Shown: in pieces, positions 15,343 to 23,464 of the stretch
Numbering within the stretch: position 1 is the stretch's first letter
Layout: each line of letters begins with the position of its first letter
DNA from: Pseudomonadota bacterium
Lineage (GTDB): Bacteria > Desulfobacterota > Desulfarculia > Desulfarculales > Desulfarculaceae
Assembly (NCBI GenBank): GCA_018819925.1
Contig: JAHJPG010000131.1
Span: 1 to 39,560, forward strand
Direction of reading: 5' to 3'
Length of the DNA stretch: 39,560 nucleotides
Notes under the pieces: model-generated
Told to the model about the DNA's origin: nothing
Databases searched by the model: none
The model's input: the letters and a program-made list of their open reading frames with translations, nothing else
Position numbers and translations under genes: made by a program

Positions 15343-17235
15343 TTAATCCGCCGCCCGGGCCATCCGGTGCAGGGTCAGCTGCAACACGGCCAAGGCCGCT
15401 GGAGTAACCCCGCTGATGCGCGCCGCCTGGCCCAGGCTGGCCGGGCGCACCCGGGCCAGCTTTTCCTTTACCTCATGGCTCAGGCCCTCGATGCCCTGAT
15501 AGTCCAGGTCTGAAGGCAGGGCCAGGGACTCCTTGGCCCTGAAGCGCTCCACCTGCTCCCGCTCCCGTTCTTCGTAGCCGGAATAGGCCGCCTTGACCTC
15601 CACCTGTTCGGTGGCCGCCGGGTCCAGATGGGCCAACTCGGCCAGGGCCGGGAGCAGGGTGGCCACTTGGGCCAGATCCATGCCGGGCCGGCGCAGAATC
15701 TCCTGGGCCGTGTGAGGCCGGCGCAACGGGGCGCTGCCCAGCCCGGCCAGGCGGCCGTTCACCTCGGCGGTGGGGTTCAGGCGCACCGAGGCCAGCAGAT
15801 CCAGGGCACGCTCCACCTGGGCCCGCTTGGCCTGGAAGGCAGCCCAGCGCCGGTCATCCACCAGGCCCAGCTCCCGGCCCAGGGGGGTCAGGCGCAGATC
15901 GGCGTTGTCCTCGCGCAGGGTGAGGCGAAACTCGGCCCGCGAGGTGAACATCCGGTAGGGCTCCTGGGTGCCCTTGGTGACCAAATCGTCAATCAGTACG
16001 CCGAGATAAGCCTGAGAGCGGTCCAGAATCACCGGCTCCAGCCCTTGGCTGCCCCTGGCGGCGTTTATGCCCGCCCACAAGCCCTGGGCCCCGGCCTCCT
16101 CATAGCCGCTGGTGCCGTTGATTTGGCCGGCCATATACAGCCCGGCCAGGCGCTTGGACTCCAGCCAGGGGGTCAGGTCCCGGGGGTCGCTGTAGTCGTA
16201 CTCGATGGCATAGCCGGGCCGCACGATCACCGCCCTCTCGCAACCGGGCAAGGTCCGCACCATCAGGTGCTGCACCTCGGCGGGCAGGCTGGTAGGGATG
16301 CCGTTGGGGTAGATGAGCGGCGAGTCCAGGCCCTGGGGCTCCAAAAACACCTGGTGGCTGTCCTTGTCCGGAAAGCGCACCACCTTGTCCTCCAGGGAAG
16401 GGCAGTAGCGAGCCCCCACCCCGGTGATGACCCCGGCGTACATGGGGGCCTGGTCCAGGTTGTCGCGGATCAGGGCGTGGGTGGCGGGGGTGGTGTGAGA
16501 TAGCCAGCACACCCGCTGGGGCAGCACCGGGGCAGTGTTCAAGAAGCTGAACATGCGCGGGTTGTCGTCGCCGGGCTGTTGGGGCAGACCCTCCAGGTCC
16601 AGGCTTTTCATGTCCAGGCGGGGGGTGGTGCCGGTCTTGAGCCGCCCCAGGTTGAAGCCCAGTTCCTTGAGCTGGGCCGAAAGGGCGTCGGCCGGCGGAT
16701 CGCCCATGCGCCCGCCCCGGGACTGGGTGAGCCCCACGTGGATCACCCCGCGCAGGAAGGTGCCGGTGGTCAGAACTACCGCCTTGGCCGCGATCTCCCC
16801 TCCCCGGCCCGGCCGGATGCCGGCTACCCGGCCCTGGCGCACCACCAGGCCCGCGACCTCGTCGTCCAGGAGCCACAGGCCGGGTTGATCGGCGCACACC
16901 CGGGCCATGCGGGCGGGGTAGCGGTCAATGTCCACCTGGGCCCGGCTGGACCACACCGCCGGGCCCTTGCCCTGGTTGAGCAGGCGAAACTGGATGCCCG
17001 TGGCGTCGGTGTTGAGCGCCATCTCCCCGCCCAGGGCGTCGATCTCCTTTACCAAATGGCCCTTGGCCAGGCCGCCCACGGCGGGGTTGCAGCTCAGGGC
17101 GGCGATGTGGGCCAGGTTGATGGTGGCCAGCAGGCACTTGGCTCCCAGACGGGCTGCGGCCAGAGCCGCCTCGCACCCGGCGTGGCCCGCGCCCACCACC
17201 ACCACGTCGAAGCTCTGGGGGAGATTCGGGCTCAC
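15343..17235 (-). CDS. mnmG: tRNA uridine-5-carboxymethylaminomethyl modification enzyme MnmG
   Basis: 630-residue FAD protein that with MnmE makes (carboxymethyl)aminomethyl-uridine at the wobble position of several tRNAs. Family marks are the dinucleotide motif GAGHAG (15-20), SCNPAVGG near residue 50, the FAD-domain TGTFLRG block and the helical C-terminal domain. The start is GTG 17235, overlapping the stop of the flavin reductase gene as GTGA, with AAGG upstream, so translation is probably coupled. It is the third gene of the ydcF-like / flavin reductase / mnmG run. No mnmE is in the window. Confidence 0.97.
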   Translation of the reverse strand: MSPNLPQSFDVVVVGAGHAGCEAALAAARLGAKCLLATINLAHIAALSCNPAVGGLAKGHLVKEIDALGGEMALNTDATGIQFRLLNQGKGPAVWSSRAQVDIDRYPARMARVCADQPGLWLLDDEVAGLVVRQGRVAGIRPGRGGEIAAKAVVLTTGTFLRGVIHVGLTQSRGGRMGDPPADALSAQLKELGFNLGRLKTGTTPRLDMKSLDLEGLPQQPGDDNPRMFSFLNTAPVLPQRVCWLSHTTPATHALIRDNLDQAPMYAGVITGVGARYCPSLEDKVVRFPDKDSHQVFLEPQGLDSPLIYPNGIPTSLPAEVQHLMVRTLPGCERAVIVRPGYAIEYDYSDPRDLTPWLESKRLAGLYMAGQINGTSGYEEAGAQGLWAGINAARGSQGLEPVILDRSQAYLGVLIDDLVTKGTQEPYRMFTSRAEFRLTLREDNADLRLTPLGRELGLVDDRRWAAFQAKRAQVERALDLLASVRLNPTAEVNGRLAGLGSAPLRRPHTAQEILRRPGMDLAQVATLLPALAELAHLDPAATEQVEVKAAYSGYEEREREQVERFRAKESLALPSDLDYQGIEGLSHEVKEKLARVRPASLGQAARISGVTPAALAVLQLTLHRMARAAD

Positions 17236-17723
17236 CTTAGCCCCAAATAGGCGTGGTCAAACTCGTCGGTGCCCAGCACCGGCCCGCCCCGCCACAGGGC
17301 CCCCGAGGGGCGCACCAAGAGCAACTCATGATCTCCCGGGCGGCTGTTGTCCAAGACCCGGCAGCCGATGGCGCCGGGCCCCTGAGCCAGGACCGGCAGG
17401 CCCAGGGGGCCCTCCACGAACTTAATGCCGTCCCAGCGCAGCTCCGGCGGGCGGCCCAAGGCGGCGGCCAGATCCATGTCCCCGGCAGGCAAAAGGTTCA
17501 GGGCCAGTTCGCCCTGGGCCAGAATCTCGGGCAAAAGCCCCCGGTTGTGGCGCACCGCCACCTGGATGAGAGGCGGGTCGCCGCTGACCTGGCTGACCCA
17601 GGAGACCAACATGCCCCGGGGTTGGTCCAGGCTGCCGGTGGTGAGGAAATACAGGCCGTAAACCAGGCCGCCCAGGGCGGCGGCCATGTCAGGAGTCAGG
17701 TTTTTGCTTCTGGCGGCGTTCAT
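17232..17723 (-). CDS. Flavin reductase-like / FMN-binding split-barrel protein
   Basis: 163-residue protein of the flavin reductase-like domain family, which binds FMN and often reduces free flavin or acts with a partner oxygenase or redox protein. The N-terminal [14 protein letters not shown] segment, the Met-x-x-SWVSQVS-x-DPP block and a VAVRHNR strand match the family pattern. The ATG at 17723 is preceded by AAAGGAAG. The start overlaps the ydcF-like stop as ATGA and the end overlaps mnmG as GTGA, so all three genes are coupled. The biological partner is not evident; supplying reduced flavin to a neighbour is only a guess. Confidence 0.87.
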   Translation of the reverse strand: MNAARSKNLTPDMAAALGGLVYGLYFLTTGSLDQPRGMLVSWVSQVSGDPPLIQVAVRHNRGLLPEILAQGELALNLLPAGDMDLAAALGRPPELRWDGIKFVEGPLGLPVLAQGPGAIGCRVLDNSRPGDHELLLVRPSGALWRGGPVLGTDEFDHAYLGLR

Positions 17724-18529
17724 GGTGTCGCTTCCTTTGGGGTTCCGCCTAGGTCCTGCTTAAGCCGCAGCCAAGCCAGGCCCATGTATTCGTGTAATGC
17801 GTCCTCGCAGTTCCTGAGGCCGCTGGCCGAGGGCATGAAGGAGAACAGGCTCCAGCGCCACCCCTTGGTGCGAAAGTCGCAGGGCGCGGCCACGGGGTCC
17901 AGCCCGTAGCCCCTGAACAGAGCCAGGGAGCGGGGCATGTGGCAGGCCGAGGTGACCAAGGCAAAGGGCCGGCCATTCAAATACCGCTTCAGCTCCCGGG
18001 CCTGGTCCTCGGTGTCCCAGGAGGCCTTCTCCAACACCAGCGACTGCCCGGGCACGCCCAGGTCCCGGGCCATGGCGGCCATGGCCTCGCCCTCGCTCAT
18101 GCCGCCGTTGAAGCCGCCGCCGGAAAGCACCAGCTTGGCCCCGGGCATCAGCTTGAACAGGCGCACGCCTTCGAGCAAACGCTTGAGGCTGCCCGGCGAA
18201 AGCCGGTCTGCCGCGCTGAGATCTCCCCTGCCGGAGCCTCCGCTGAGTACAACAATATCGCTCACACCCTTGGCGCTCAAGGTGGTGGGAGCGGCGTAGT
18301 GCCAATTGCTAAGTTCCAACTGCTGCAAAAGCCACCACCCGGTGGGGGGCATGGACAGCACCAGCAGCCACAGGCCGGCCAGGAACATCAGCCAAGGCCC
18401 CAGGCGTTTGGATGGACGCCGCCACCAAAGCAGGGCTCCGGCCAGCCACAACACCAGCACCTGCCCCAGCGGCAGCAGCGACCGGCTGATTATCTTTTTG
18501 ACCATGAATCCCAGCAAGGCCCCCTCCAC
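17720..18529 (-). CDS. YdcF/ElyC-family (DUF218) membrane-anchored envelope protein
   Basis: 269-residue protein with two N-terminal membrane spans (about 14-35 and 42-60) and a DUF218 domain from about residue 88. The domain has the family strands DIVVLSGG, LVLSGG, a WDTEDQARE loop and LVTSACHMPRSLALF. The E. coli relatives ElyC and SanA act in envelope integrity, including peptidoglycan or lipid-carrier metabolism. The N-terminus LKK-like...SLLPLGQVLVLW closely parallels ElyC. The start is uncertain: GTG 18529, a TTG four codons later, or ATG at the ninth codon (MVKK) are all possible. A likely promoter with an extended -10 lies at 18558-18586. It heads the coupled set with flavin reductase and mnmG. 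Confidence 0.88.
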   Translation of the reverse strand: MEGALLGFMVKKIISRSLLPLGQVLVLWLAGALLWWRRPSKRLGPWLMFLAGLWLLVLSMPPTGWWLLQQLELSNWHYAAPTTLSAKGVSDIVVLSGGSGRGDLSAADRLSPGSLKRLLEGVRLFKLMPGAKLVLSGGGFNGGMSEGEAMAAMARDLGVPGQSLVLEKASWDTEDQARELKRYLNGRPFALVTSACHMPRSLALFRGYGLDPVAAPCDFRTKGWRWSLFSFMPSASGLRNCEDALHEYMGLAWLRLKQDLGGTPKEATP

Positions 18530-18557
18530 TCTCCCGTGGGGTTGTTGCGCGCCTCCA

Positions 18558-18586
18558 ATTATGCCAGGCCCGGCGGCCAGGGGAAA
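18558..18586 (-). promoter_or_regulatory. Candidate extended -10 promoter of the ydcF-like/mnmG operon
   Basis: On the minus strand TTTCCC is 17 bases from CATAAT, which carries an upstream TGG forming an extended -10. It lies about 30 bases before the proposed start. Confidence 0.45.
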
Positions 18587-18633
18587 GCAACGGAAGAAAA
18601 CCGCGGGTCCAGTTTGTCACCCCGGGGCTGCGG

Positions 18634-18639
18634 TATAAT
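18634..18639 (+). promoter_or_regulatory. Consensus -10 box of the cupin gene
   Basis: A perfect TATAAT sits 26 bases before the cupin ATG. No strong -35 lies at the optimal distance; TTGTCA is 14 bases upstream, a short spacing. Confidence 0.45.
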
Positions 18640-18665
18640 TTCTAGCAACCCCCATTGGAGGAAGC

Positions 18666-19028
18666 ATGGAAAAGCCTGAGCTGCTAAAAAACATCGTCTT
18701 TGCCCAACCCCTCGATTTGAACGGCCTGGTGGAGTACCAACAAGGCCAGGTGGTGAGCCGCACCCTGGCCCAGAACAACTTCCTCAGCCTGACCCTGTTC
18801 GCCTTTGAAGCGGGAGAAGGCATCAGCGCCCATACCGTGTCCGCCGACGCCCTGGTGCATATTTTTGACGGCGAAGCCGAGGTGAACATCGACGGCCAGG
18901 TGATGACCGTGGCCGCCGGCCAGGTGGTGGCCATGCCCGCGGGCAAGCCCCACGGCCTCACCGCCCGCAAGCGCTTCAAGATGCTCCTGACCGTGGTGCG
19001 CCCTCCCCAGCAGACCTTGAGCCTCTAG
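18666..19028 (+). CDS. Small single-domain cupin protein
   Basis: 120-residue cupin. The second half has a VHIFDGEAEVNIDG strand pair followed by GQVVAMPAGKPHGL, matching the two conserved cupin motifs. The usual first-motif His cluster is reduced (SAHTVSADALVHIF), leaving H50-type, H60-type and PHG histidines as possible metal ligands. Related proteins are common in anaerobes as sugar-, metal- or signal-binding proteins of unknown role. The ATG at 18666 follows GGAGGAAGC. The gene is divergent from the ydcF-like operon, monocistronic, and followed by a hairpin at 19076-19112. Confidence 0.9.
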   Translation: MEKPELLKNIVFAQPLDLNGLVEYQQGQVVSRTLAQNNFLSLTLFAFEAGEGISAHTVSADALVHIFDGEAEVNIDGQVMTVAAGQVVAMPAGKPHGLTARKRFKMLLTVVRPPQQTLSL

Positions 19029-19075
19029 ACAGGCGGCTGCGCCAGGCACCGGCATACTGCGTTATCGGCGGCTCT

Positions 19076-19112
19076 AAAGCCTGGACGTAGCTTCTGCTAC
19101 GCCTCCGGCTTT
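19076..19112 (+). terminator. Long imperfect hairpin downstream of the cupin gene
   Basis: AAAGCC...GGCTTT forms the outer stem and CGTAGC...GCTACG the inner stem around a TTCT loop, with 4-5 mismatched bases between them. It could terminate the cupin transcript or be a repetitive extragenic palindrome. Confidence 0.45.
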
Positions 19113-19248
19113 CGCTTGCCCAGCGCGCCGCTGGCGGCGGACCGGGTCGAGTAGCCAAGGTGCTCCCACATACGGTGACTGCTCCCGTTGAAGCTCCTTG
19201 GCAGCCCAAGCCTTGGGTTGCCTTGTCTGCCGTCGCCTGACTTTGCCG

Positions 19249-21390
19249 CTATTTCCCCTGGGCCTCGGCCAGGGCCTGGGCCAGGTGGCGCACCCTGATG
19301 GGCGAGCCCCTATGGTCCAAGCCGCCCTCCAGTTGCAGCACGCAGCCGGGGCAGTCGGTGACCAAGAGCTCGGCCCCGGTGGCCGTCACCTGCTTTAGCT
19401 TGCGCTCCAGGATGGCCGCCGACAACTCGGGGAAATCCAGGGAATAGGAGCCGCCGAAGCCGCAGCACACCTCCTCGTCCTCATAGGGCCGGTAGTCGTA
19501 GCCCGCCCCTTGCAGCAATTGGCGGGGCGCCTGGTGAACCCCCAGGCCCCGGCACAGATGGCAAGGCGCGTGGTAAGCCGCCTTAGCCCCTCGCCCGGCC
19601 ACCGGCTCCAGGCCCACTTCCTTTTGCAGAAAGCTGGCCAGGTCGATGACCTTGGCGGCCATGTGCTCGGCCCGCTGGGTCCAGGCCGGGTCATCGGCCA
19701 GCAGGCGGGGGTAGTGTTTCAGATGGGAAGCGCAGGAGGCGCACAGGGTGAGAACGTAGTCGTAATGCTCGGCCTCCAGGGCGGCCAGATTTTGCCGGGC
19801 CACCTCCCGCGCGGTTTCCTCCTCGCTGGCCATGGCCGCGGGCAGGCCGCAGCAGCTCTGGCCCAGGGGGTAGTCCACCTGGATGTCCCGGCCCGCCAGC
19901 AGCTTGAGCATGGCCTCGCCCTGCTCGGGGTACACGAAATCCGTCAGGCAGCCGCCGAACAGGGCCACCTTGAGGCGCGGGTTGGACACCCTGGGAGCCA
20001 GGCGCTGCCAGCGGTCGCGCAAAGGCTCGGCGGCCACCACCGGCAGGCTGCGGAACTCCTGGTCCGGGGCGAAGAACAGGGGCAAATGGCGGATCAGGCG
20101 GCCACCCCGGGCCAGGGGCTTTTGGGCCAGATAGGCCCGGCGCAGCAGGAAATGGAACAGGGGCCGGTTGGTGAGCACCCGGCGCATGAGCTGGTTCTTG
20201 AGTGGGCGGCCCTGTTCGGCCATGACCAGGCCGGCGGTCTTTTTGATGAGCCCCGGCAGGTCGATGCCCGCCGGGCAGTTCACCTTGCAGGCCTGGCAGT
20301 TCAGGCAGTTCTTCACCAACTCCCGGGCCGCCTCCCGGCCGTGATAGAAGTAGGTGAGGATCAGGCCGATGGCCCCGATGTACACGTGGCCGTAGGTGTG
20401 GCCTCCCACCTTGCCGAATATGGGGCACACGTTGGCGCAGGAGCCGCAGCGCACGCAGCGCAGGGCCTGACTGAACACCGGGTCCTGGGAAAGGGCCAAG
20501 CGGCCGTTGTCCAGGAACACGATGTGCAGATCCTTGCGCCCCCCGGCGGCGGCGCACTCCACCGCCCCGGTGATCCAGGTGACATAGGTGCTGATGAGCT
20601 GGCCGGTGGCTGAGCGGGGCAGCAGGCGCAGAATCTTCAGGGCGGTGTTCAGATCGGGCACCAGCTTTTCCAGGCCCACCAGGGCCACATGCACCCGAGG
20701 CAGGGTGGTGACCAACCTGGCGTTGCCCTCGTTGGTCACCGTGGCGATGGTGCCGGTGGAGGCCAGGGCGAAGTTGGCCCCGCTGATGCCCATGTCCGCT
20801 TCCAGCATGGCCCGGCGCAGGCGGCTACGGGCCACCTCCACCAGGGCGGCGATGTCCTCGGGGTCCTGCTTTTGGCCAGTGACCTGGGTGAACAGCTCGG
20901 CCACCTGGCTGCGCGACAAGTGGATGGCCGGAGCCACCATGTGGCTGGGCCCCTCGCCGCGCAGTTGGATGATCCACTCCCCCAGGTCGGTCTCGGTGAC
21001 CTGGAGACCCTGGGCCTCCAAATGTCGGTTGAGGTGAATCTCCTCGCTGGTCATGGACTTGGACTTGACGATGCGCCGTGAGCCGGTCTGGGCGGCGATG
21101 TCGGCGATGATCTCCCGGGCGTGGGCCGCATCCGCGGCCAGATGCACCTGGGCCCCCGCCGCCTCGGCCTGGGCCTTGAACTGCTCGTAAAGCTCTTCCA
21201 GACGCCCCAGGGCCGCGTCCTTGGCCGCGCCCACCTCGGCGGCCAGGGCCGGAAAATCCATGCCCGCGAAACCGGCCTCACGCGAACCACGGTAGTTGCC
21301 CTGAAAACGGGCCAGAGTCTGGCCCAAAAAGCGGTTGTCCAGGGCCTCCTTGAGGCGCTGGTGATACTCACGGCGGGAGGCGCGGCTCAT
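19249..21390 (-). CDS. ldhH: L-lactate dehydrogenase iron-sulfur subunit LdhH (LutB-LutA fusion)
   Basis: 713-residue fusion of the LutB and LutA parts of the LutABC L-lactate oxidation system, as found in sulfate reducers. Residues ~60-290 form a LUD (LutB-type) domain with a SKSMTSEE segment. Two [4Fe-4S] motifs follow (C312-C315-C318-C322 and C362-C365-C368-C372). Two CCG domains near 475-560 and 600-700 come next (GQSCCGLPAA; YHAPCHLCRG, EEVCCGFGGSY, TDCPGCVLQ). It oxidises L-lactate to pyruvate and passes electrons to membrane quinone or other carriers. ATG 21390 overlaps the lutC stop as ATGA. The gene is the second of a two-gene operon, opposite a GlcD/GlcF pair. Confidence 0.93.
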   Translation of the reverse strand: MSRASRREYHQRLKEALDNRFLGQTLARFQGNYRGSREAGFAGMDFPALAAEVGAAKDAALGRLEELYEQFKAQAEAAGAQVHLAADAAHAREIIADIAAQTGSRRIVKSKSMTSEEIHLNRHLEAQGLQVTETDLGEWIIQLRGEGPSHMVAPAIHLSRSQVAELFTQVTGQKQDPEDIAALVEVARSRLRRAMLEADMGISGANFALASTGTIATVTNEGNARLVTTLPRVHVALVGLEKLVPDLNTALKILRLLPRSATGQLISTYVTWITGAVECAAAGGRKDLHIVFLDNGRLALSQDPVFSQALRCVRCGSCANVCPIFGKVGGHTYGHVYIGAIGLILTYFYHGREAARELVKNCLNCQACKVNCPAGIDLPGLIKKTAGLVMAEQGRPLKNQLMRRVLTNRPLFHFLLRRAYLAQKPLARGGRLIRHLPLFFAPDQEFRSLPVVAAEPLRDRWQRLAPRVSNPRLKVALFGGCLTDFVYPEQGEAMLKLLAGRDIQVDYPLGQSCCGLPAAMASEEETAREVARQNLAALEAEHYDYVLTLCASCASHLKHYPRLLADDPAWTQRAEHMAAKVIDLASFLQKEVGLEPVAGRGAKAAYHAPCHLCRGLGVHQAPRQLLQGAGYDYRPYEDEEVCCGFGGSYSLDFPELSAAILERKLKQVTATGAELLVTDCPGCVLQLEGGLDHRGSPIRVRHLAQALAEAQGK

Positions 21391-21941
21391 GAGCTTTCCT
21401 CCAGCAACAGGATGTGCAACTGGCGGGGGCCGTGGGCCCCCAGGGTGAGCACCAACTCGATGTCGCCGGTGCGGCTGGGCCCGGAGATAAAGGCCAGATA
21501 GCCCGGCGCCCGCCCCAGGGTGCGGTTCACTTCATCTTCCAAGGCGAACAGGTCGGCCCTGAGGTTGGCCGCCGGCAGGACGGCCACGTGCATCTCCGCG
21601 AGCATGGTGGCCAGGCGCAGGTCCTCGGAGGCCGAATCCACCACGATGGTGCCGGTTTCGGCCACCCCCCACTGGGCCCGGGTGAGCCCGGTGTGGAACT
21701 GGCCGGCTCGCTCGCGAAGGCCCTGGGTTATCAACTCCAGGCCCTCACGCTCACAGGCGGCCTGTAGGGCGGCCAGTTCGCCTGGCTCCCAGCCCGGCGC
21801 GGCCAGGCAAGCCCCGCCCTGCTCCCGGGTCAGCCGGGCGGCCTGGGCAAAGGCATCCTCCAGGCTTTCCACGGTCTTGACCACCGCCGAAACCGCCTCG
21901 GCCCGCCGGGAAAACTCTTGTCGCAACTGAGGCTGGCTCAA
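21387..21941 (-). CDS. lutC: LutC-like LUD-domain lactate utilization protein
   Basis: 184-residue LUD-domain protein that works with the LutB/LutA partner in L-lactate oxidation. Its core carries the family blocks WGVAETGTIV and a LAEMHVAVLP strand, ending with FISGPSRTGDIE-x-x-LTLGAHGP, the LutC signature near the C-terminus. The start is TTG 21941 with GGGAG six bases upstream; no ATG is better placed. It overlaps ldhH by four bases (ATGA), so the subunits are coupled. The upstream region is shared with the divergent glcD-like gene and contains a perfect palindrome (22012-22026). Confidence 0.92.
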   Translation of the reverse strand: MSQPQLRQEFSRRAEAVSAVVKTVESLEDAFAQAARLTREQGGACLAAPGWEPGELAALQAACEREGLELITQGLRERAGQFHTGLTRAQWGVAETGTIVVDSASEDLRLATMLAEMHVAVLPAANLRADLFALEDEVNRTLGRAPGYLAFISGPSRTGDIELVLTLGAHGPRQLHILLLEESS

Positions 21942-22011
21942 GGTTTTCTCCCTTTTGAAAGGTTCCTAATTTTATCAGATCAGGCCGCCGAGCGGGTCCA
22001 AGCAGTCCATA

Positions 22012-22026
22012 ACGTTTTCAAAACGT
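22012..22026. promoter_or_regulatory. Palindromic operator candidate between divergent lactate operons
   Basis: ACGTTTT and AAAACGT flank a single C in a perfect 7-1-7 palindrome. It overlaps the -35 region of the candidate glcD promoter and lies between the two lactate oxidation operons, as expected for a shared regulator site. Confidence 0.55.
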
Positions 22027-22043
22027 CCGAGACCGCATATAGT
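22015..22043 (+). promoter_or_regulatory. Candidate promoter of the glcD-glcF-like operon
   Basis: TTTTCA (-35) and TATAGT (-10) are separated by 17 bases, about 40 bases upstream of the ATG at 22081. The -35 element is inside the palindrome, so a bound protein would block it. Confidence 0.4.
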
Positions 22044-22080
22044 AATAGGGTCCAACCAAACAACCTCGCCCGGAGGTAAG

Positions 22081-23463
22081 ATGAGCACCGACGCCCTGCA
22101 CAAAGAGTTCTGCCGCATAGCCGGCCCGGAAAACGTCTTCAGCGACGCATCGGACCTGCTCACCTACTCTTACGACGCGGCCCTTTTGCCCAGCCAGCCC
22201 CCCGGCCTGGCGGTGCGGCCCACCACCTTGGAAGCCCTGGGCCAGGTGGTGCGCCTGTGCAACGGCCAGGGCACGCCGCTCACCGTGCGCGGCGCGGGCA
22301 CCAACCTCAGCGGCGGGACCATACCTTCCCAAGGAGGGGTGGTGGTGGTCACCACCGCCCTGAACCGCATCTTGGAGATTAACCAGGAAGACCTCTACGC
22401 GGTGGTGGAGCCGGGGGTGATAAACGCCCGTTTGTTCGCCGCGGCCCAGAAGCAGGGGCTGTTCTACCCCCCCGACCCGGGCAGCCAGGCCGTGTCCACC
22501 CTGGGGGGCAACGTGGCCGAAAACTCCGGCGGCCTGCGGGGCCTCAAGTACGGCGTCACCCGCGACTACGTTATGGGCATGAGCTTTTTCGACACCGAGG
22601 GCCAACTCATCAAGACCGGCTCGCGCACCGTGAAATGCGCCACCGGCTACAACCTGGCCGGGCTCATGGTGGGCTCCGAAGGCACCCTGGGGGTGTTCGG
22701 CCAAATCATCCTGAAGCTCATCCCCCCGCCGGCGGCCAGCCGGGCCCTGCTGGCCGTGTTCGACCGGGTGGAGGCGGCCAGCGAGACCGTGGCCGCCATC
22801 ATCGCCGCGCGCATCGTGCCCGCCACCCTGGAGTTCATGGACAACTTCACCATCCGCACGGTGGAGGAGTTTTCCGGGGCCGGTCTGCCCACCGACGCGG
22901 CGGCACTGCTTTTGATAGAGGTGGACGGCCACCCGGCCCAGGTGGCCGAGGAAGCCGAAAAGGTGCAGGAAATTTGCCGGGCCCAGGGGGCCACCCTGGT
23001 TCGCCCGGCGGCCGACGCGGCGGAAAAGGAGCGCATCTGGACCGCCCGGCGGGCGGCTATCCCCGCCCTGGCCCGTCTGAAGCCCTCGGTGGTGCTGGAG
23101 GACGCCACGGTGCCCCGCAGCAAGGTGCCCGAGCTGGTGCGTTTCATCACCGATCTGGCTCGGCGCCACGACCTGACCATCGGCACCTTCGGCCACGCCG
23201 GGGACGGCAACCTGCACCCCACCATCGTCTTTGACCAGCGCGATGCCGATCAGAAGCAGCGGGTGCATCAGGCGGTGGAAGAGCTTTTCGACAAGGCCCT
23301 GGAGTTGGGGGGCACCCTGTCCGGCGAGCACGGGCTGGGCCTTAGCAAGACCCGCTTTTTGGTCAAGGAGGTGGGCCCGGCCACCATCGCCTGGTCCCGG
23401 CGGCTCAAACGGGCCATGGACCCCAAGGGCATCCTGAACCCCGGCAAGATCGTGGGAAGTTAA
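22081..23463 (+). CDS. FAD-linked D-lactate/glycolate oxidase subunit (GlcD/Dld-like)
   Basis: 460-residue flavoprotein of the vanillyl-alcohol-oxidase/PCMH family that oxidises 2-hydroxyacids such as D-lactate or glycolate. The FAD-binding half (about 35-215) has VRGAGTNLSGG, PPDPGSQAVSTLGGNVAENSGG-like loops and GSEGTLGV. The C-terminal cap carries the catalytic-region blocks FGHAGDGNLHP and GEHGLG. The ATG at 22081 follows CCCGGAGGTA. The Fe-S partner begins one base after its stop. The neighbouring L-lactate module suggests D-lactate as substrate, but glycolate cannot be excluded from sequence alone. Confidence 0.92.
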   Translation: MSTDALHKEFCRIAGPENVFSDASDLLTYSYDAALLPSQPPGLAVRPTTLEALGQVVRLCNGQGTPLTVRGAGTNLSGGTIPSQGGVVVVTTALNRILEINQEDLYAVVEPGVINARLFAAAQKQGLFYPPDPGSQAVSTLGGNVAENSGGLRGLKYGVTRDYVMGMSFFDTEGQLIKTGSRTVKCATGYNLAGLMVGSEGTLGVFGQIILKLIPPPAASRALLAVFDRVEAASETVAAIIAARIVPATLEFMDNFTIRTVEEFSGAGLPTDAAALLLIEVDGHPAQVAEEAEKVQEICRAQGATLVRPAADAAEKERIWTARRAAIPALARLKPSVVLEDATVPRSKVPELVRFITDLARRHDLTIGTFGHAGDGNLHPTIVFDQRDADQKQRVHQAVEELFDKALELGGTLSGEHGLGLSKTRFLVKEVGPATIAWSRRLKRAMDPKGILNPGKIVGS

Positions 23464-23464
23464 G

